DNA of 64,000 nt, taken from Chitinophaga silvisoli (GTDB lineage: Bacteria; Bacteroidota; Bacteroidia; Chitinophagales; Chitinophagaceae). The notes beneath the pieces are model-generated. The model made no database searches. It had not been told where the DNA came from and saw only the letters and a list, made by a program, of their open reading frames with translations. The position numbers were made by a program, and so were the translations under genes. Numbering within the stretch: the first letter of the stretch is position 1; each line of letters starts with the position of its first letter. Positions 63,667 to 64,000 of the stretch are shown in pieces. The stretch is taken from the NCBI RefSeq assembly GCF_003412465.1, contig NZ_QTJV01000001.1:620001-684000 (forward strand). Reading direction: 5' to 3'.

Positions 63667-64000
63667 ATGAAGTTTCACACTTTATTAATGGCTGTCGCCA
63701 TCACTGTAGCACCCGTGTTTGTGAGTGCACAACGTATTAAGCTCGTAGAAGGCAGTGTTTCCCCACTAAAAGGTATTACAGAACTAAATACCGAATTTAC
63801 GTATGACAATGTAAAGGTAGGTGAGTTCAGTAACGAGGAGGATTACATCCACAAAAAGACGGAAGACTATAACAAGAAAGAAGCCGGCAGGGGTGATACC
63901 TGGGCTAAGTCATGGAAGAGTGACAGGGCTGAAAAATTCGAACCTAAATTCAATCAGTTATTTACTGATAACAGTGGTGGTATTAGCGCTGGCAAATATC
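63667..64000 (+). CDS. exported protein, 3' end outside the window
   Basis: Begins with a signal peptide (MKFHTLLMAVAITVAPVFVS, cleavage near SAQ). The visible 111 residues show a beta-rich start (LVEGSVSPLKGITELNTEF) and then a Lys/Glu/Asp-rich helical stretch (NEEDYIHKKTEDYNKKE). The frame stays open to the window edge. No family is recognised from this part. It has its own promoter-like site and is therefore not part of the hut operon. Confidence 0.7.
   Translation, partial: MKFHTLLMAVAITVAPVFVSAQRIKLVEGSVSPLKGITELNTEFTYDNVKVGEFSNEEDYIHKKTEDYNKKEAGRGDTWAKSWKSDRAEKFEPKFNQLFTDNSGGISAGKY

Noticed and set aside
1..64000. tRNA, rRNA and CRISPR arrays
   Set aside because: No cloverleaf-like, rRNA-like or regularly spaced direct repeats were seen in the intergenic regions.

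Overview
The window looks like a chromosomal segment of a Bacteroidota bacterium, most likely a member of the Chitinophagaceae close to Chitinophaga. Supporting signs are Bacteroidota-typical families (DUF2851, DUF4954, OmpL-like BBP2 barrel, MbnP/MbnH pair, oxidative fucose cluster, eukaryote-like class Ia ribonucleotide reductase), many Sec signal peptides ending in AQ and short lipoprotein leaders, few recognisable Shine-Dalgarno sites, and sigma-ABfr-like -7 boxes (TAnnTTTG, here often TAnnTTCG). No rRNA, tRNA, CRISPR array, complete insertion sequence or replication origin was seen. These are readings by eye; no database search was possible.

Layout. 0-3 kb: 3' end of a DUF2851 gene, an exported barrel-like protein, and lipA. 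3-9.3 kb: a tripartite RND efflux operon (TolC-type, membrane fusion lipoprotein, AcrB-type pump) behind a long leader with a duplicated promoter-like element. 9.3-17 kb: a small anti-sigma-like membrane protein, a large AsmA protein, trmH, and the nrdB-nrdA operon. 17.3-20.6 kb: an ABC exporter pair and a BBP2 porin. 20.7-25.5 kb: a DUF2314 protein, an exported Gfo/Idh/MocA oxidoreductase and a GH106 rhamnosidase, the last two separated by a short inverted-repeat element. 25.6-29.4 kb: a three-gene cassette (holin-like membrane protein, leaderless N-acetylmuramoyl-L-alanine amidase, membrane-anchored patatin) that looks like a repurposed lysis or toxin-release module. 31.2-36.7 kb: leuC-methyltransferase-leuD-leuB-leuA, with a trans-aconitate-methyltransferase-like gene inside the leucine operon. 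36.8-37.4 kb: a VanX-like dipeptidase. 37.5-43.4 kb: a non-phosphorylating L-fucose catabolic cluster with a fucose permease but no fuconate dehydratase. 43.5-46.8 kb: an AT-rich, partly decayed accessory island of small orphan proteins and a broken immunity-like gene. 46.9-48.6 kb: an MbnP/MbnH-type pair. 48.6-57.2 kb: tag, an unknown protein with 11-bp direct repeats upstream, a glmS-DUF4954 operon, a histidine-phosphatase-like lipoprotein, mgtE and a bestrophin. 57.3-63.6 kb: a small SET protein, then a MarR regulator in an operon with hutH-hutU-hutI-hutG. The window ends inside an exported protein gene with its own promoter-like site.

How the genes work together. The clearest pathways are leucine synthesis (LeuA, LeuCD, LeuB), histidine degradation to glutamate (HutH, HutU, HutI, HutG, with MarR as the likely regulator) and fucose uptake and oxidation (FucP, mutarotase, dehydrogenase, lactonase, second dehydrogenase, FAH hydrolase). 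The most unusual items are the holin-like/amidase/patatin cassette, the methyltransferase inside the leu operon, the MarR-controlled hut operon with a perfect 18-bp palindrome just before the regulator start, the MbnP/MbnH pair without methanobactin genes in view, and the decaying toxin-immunity-like island.
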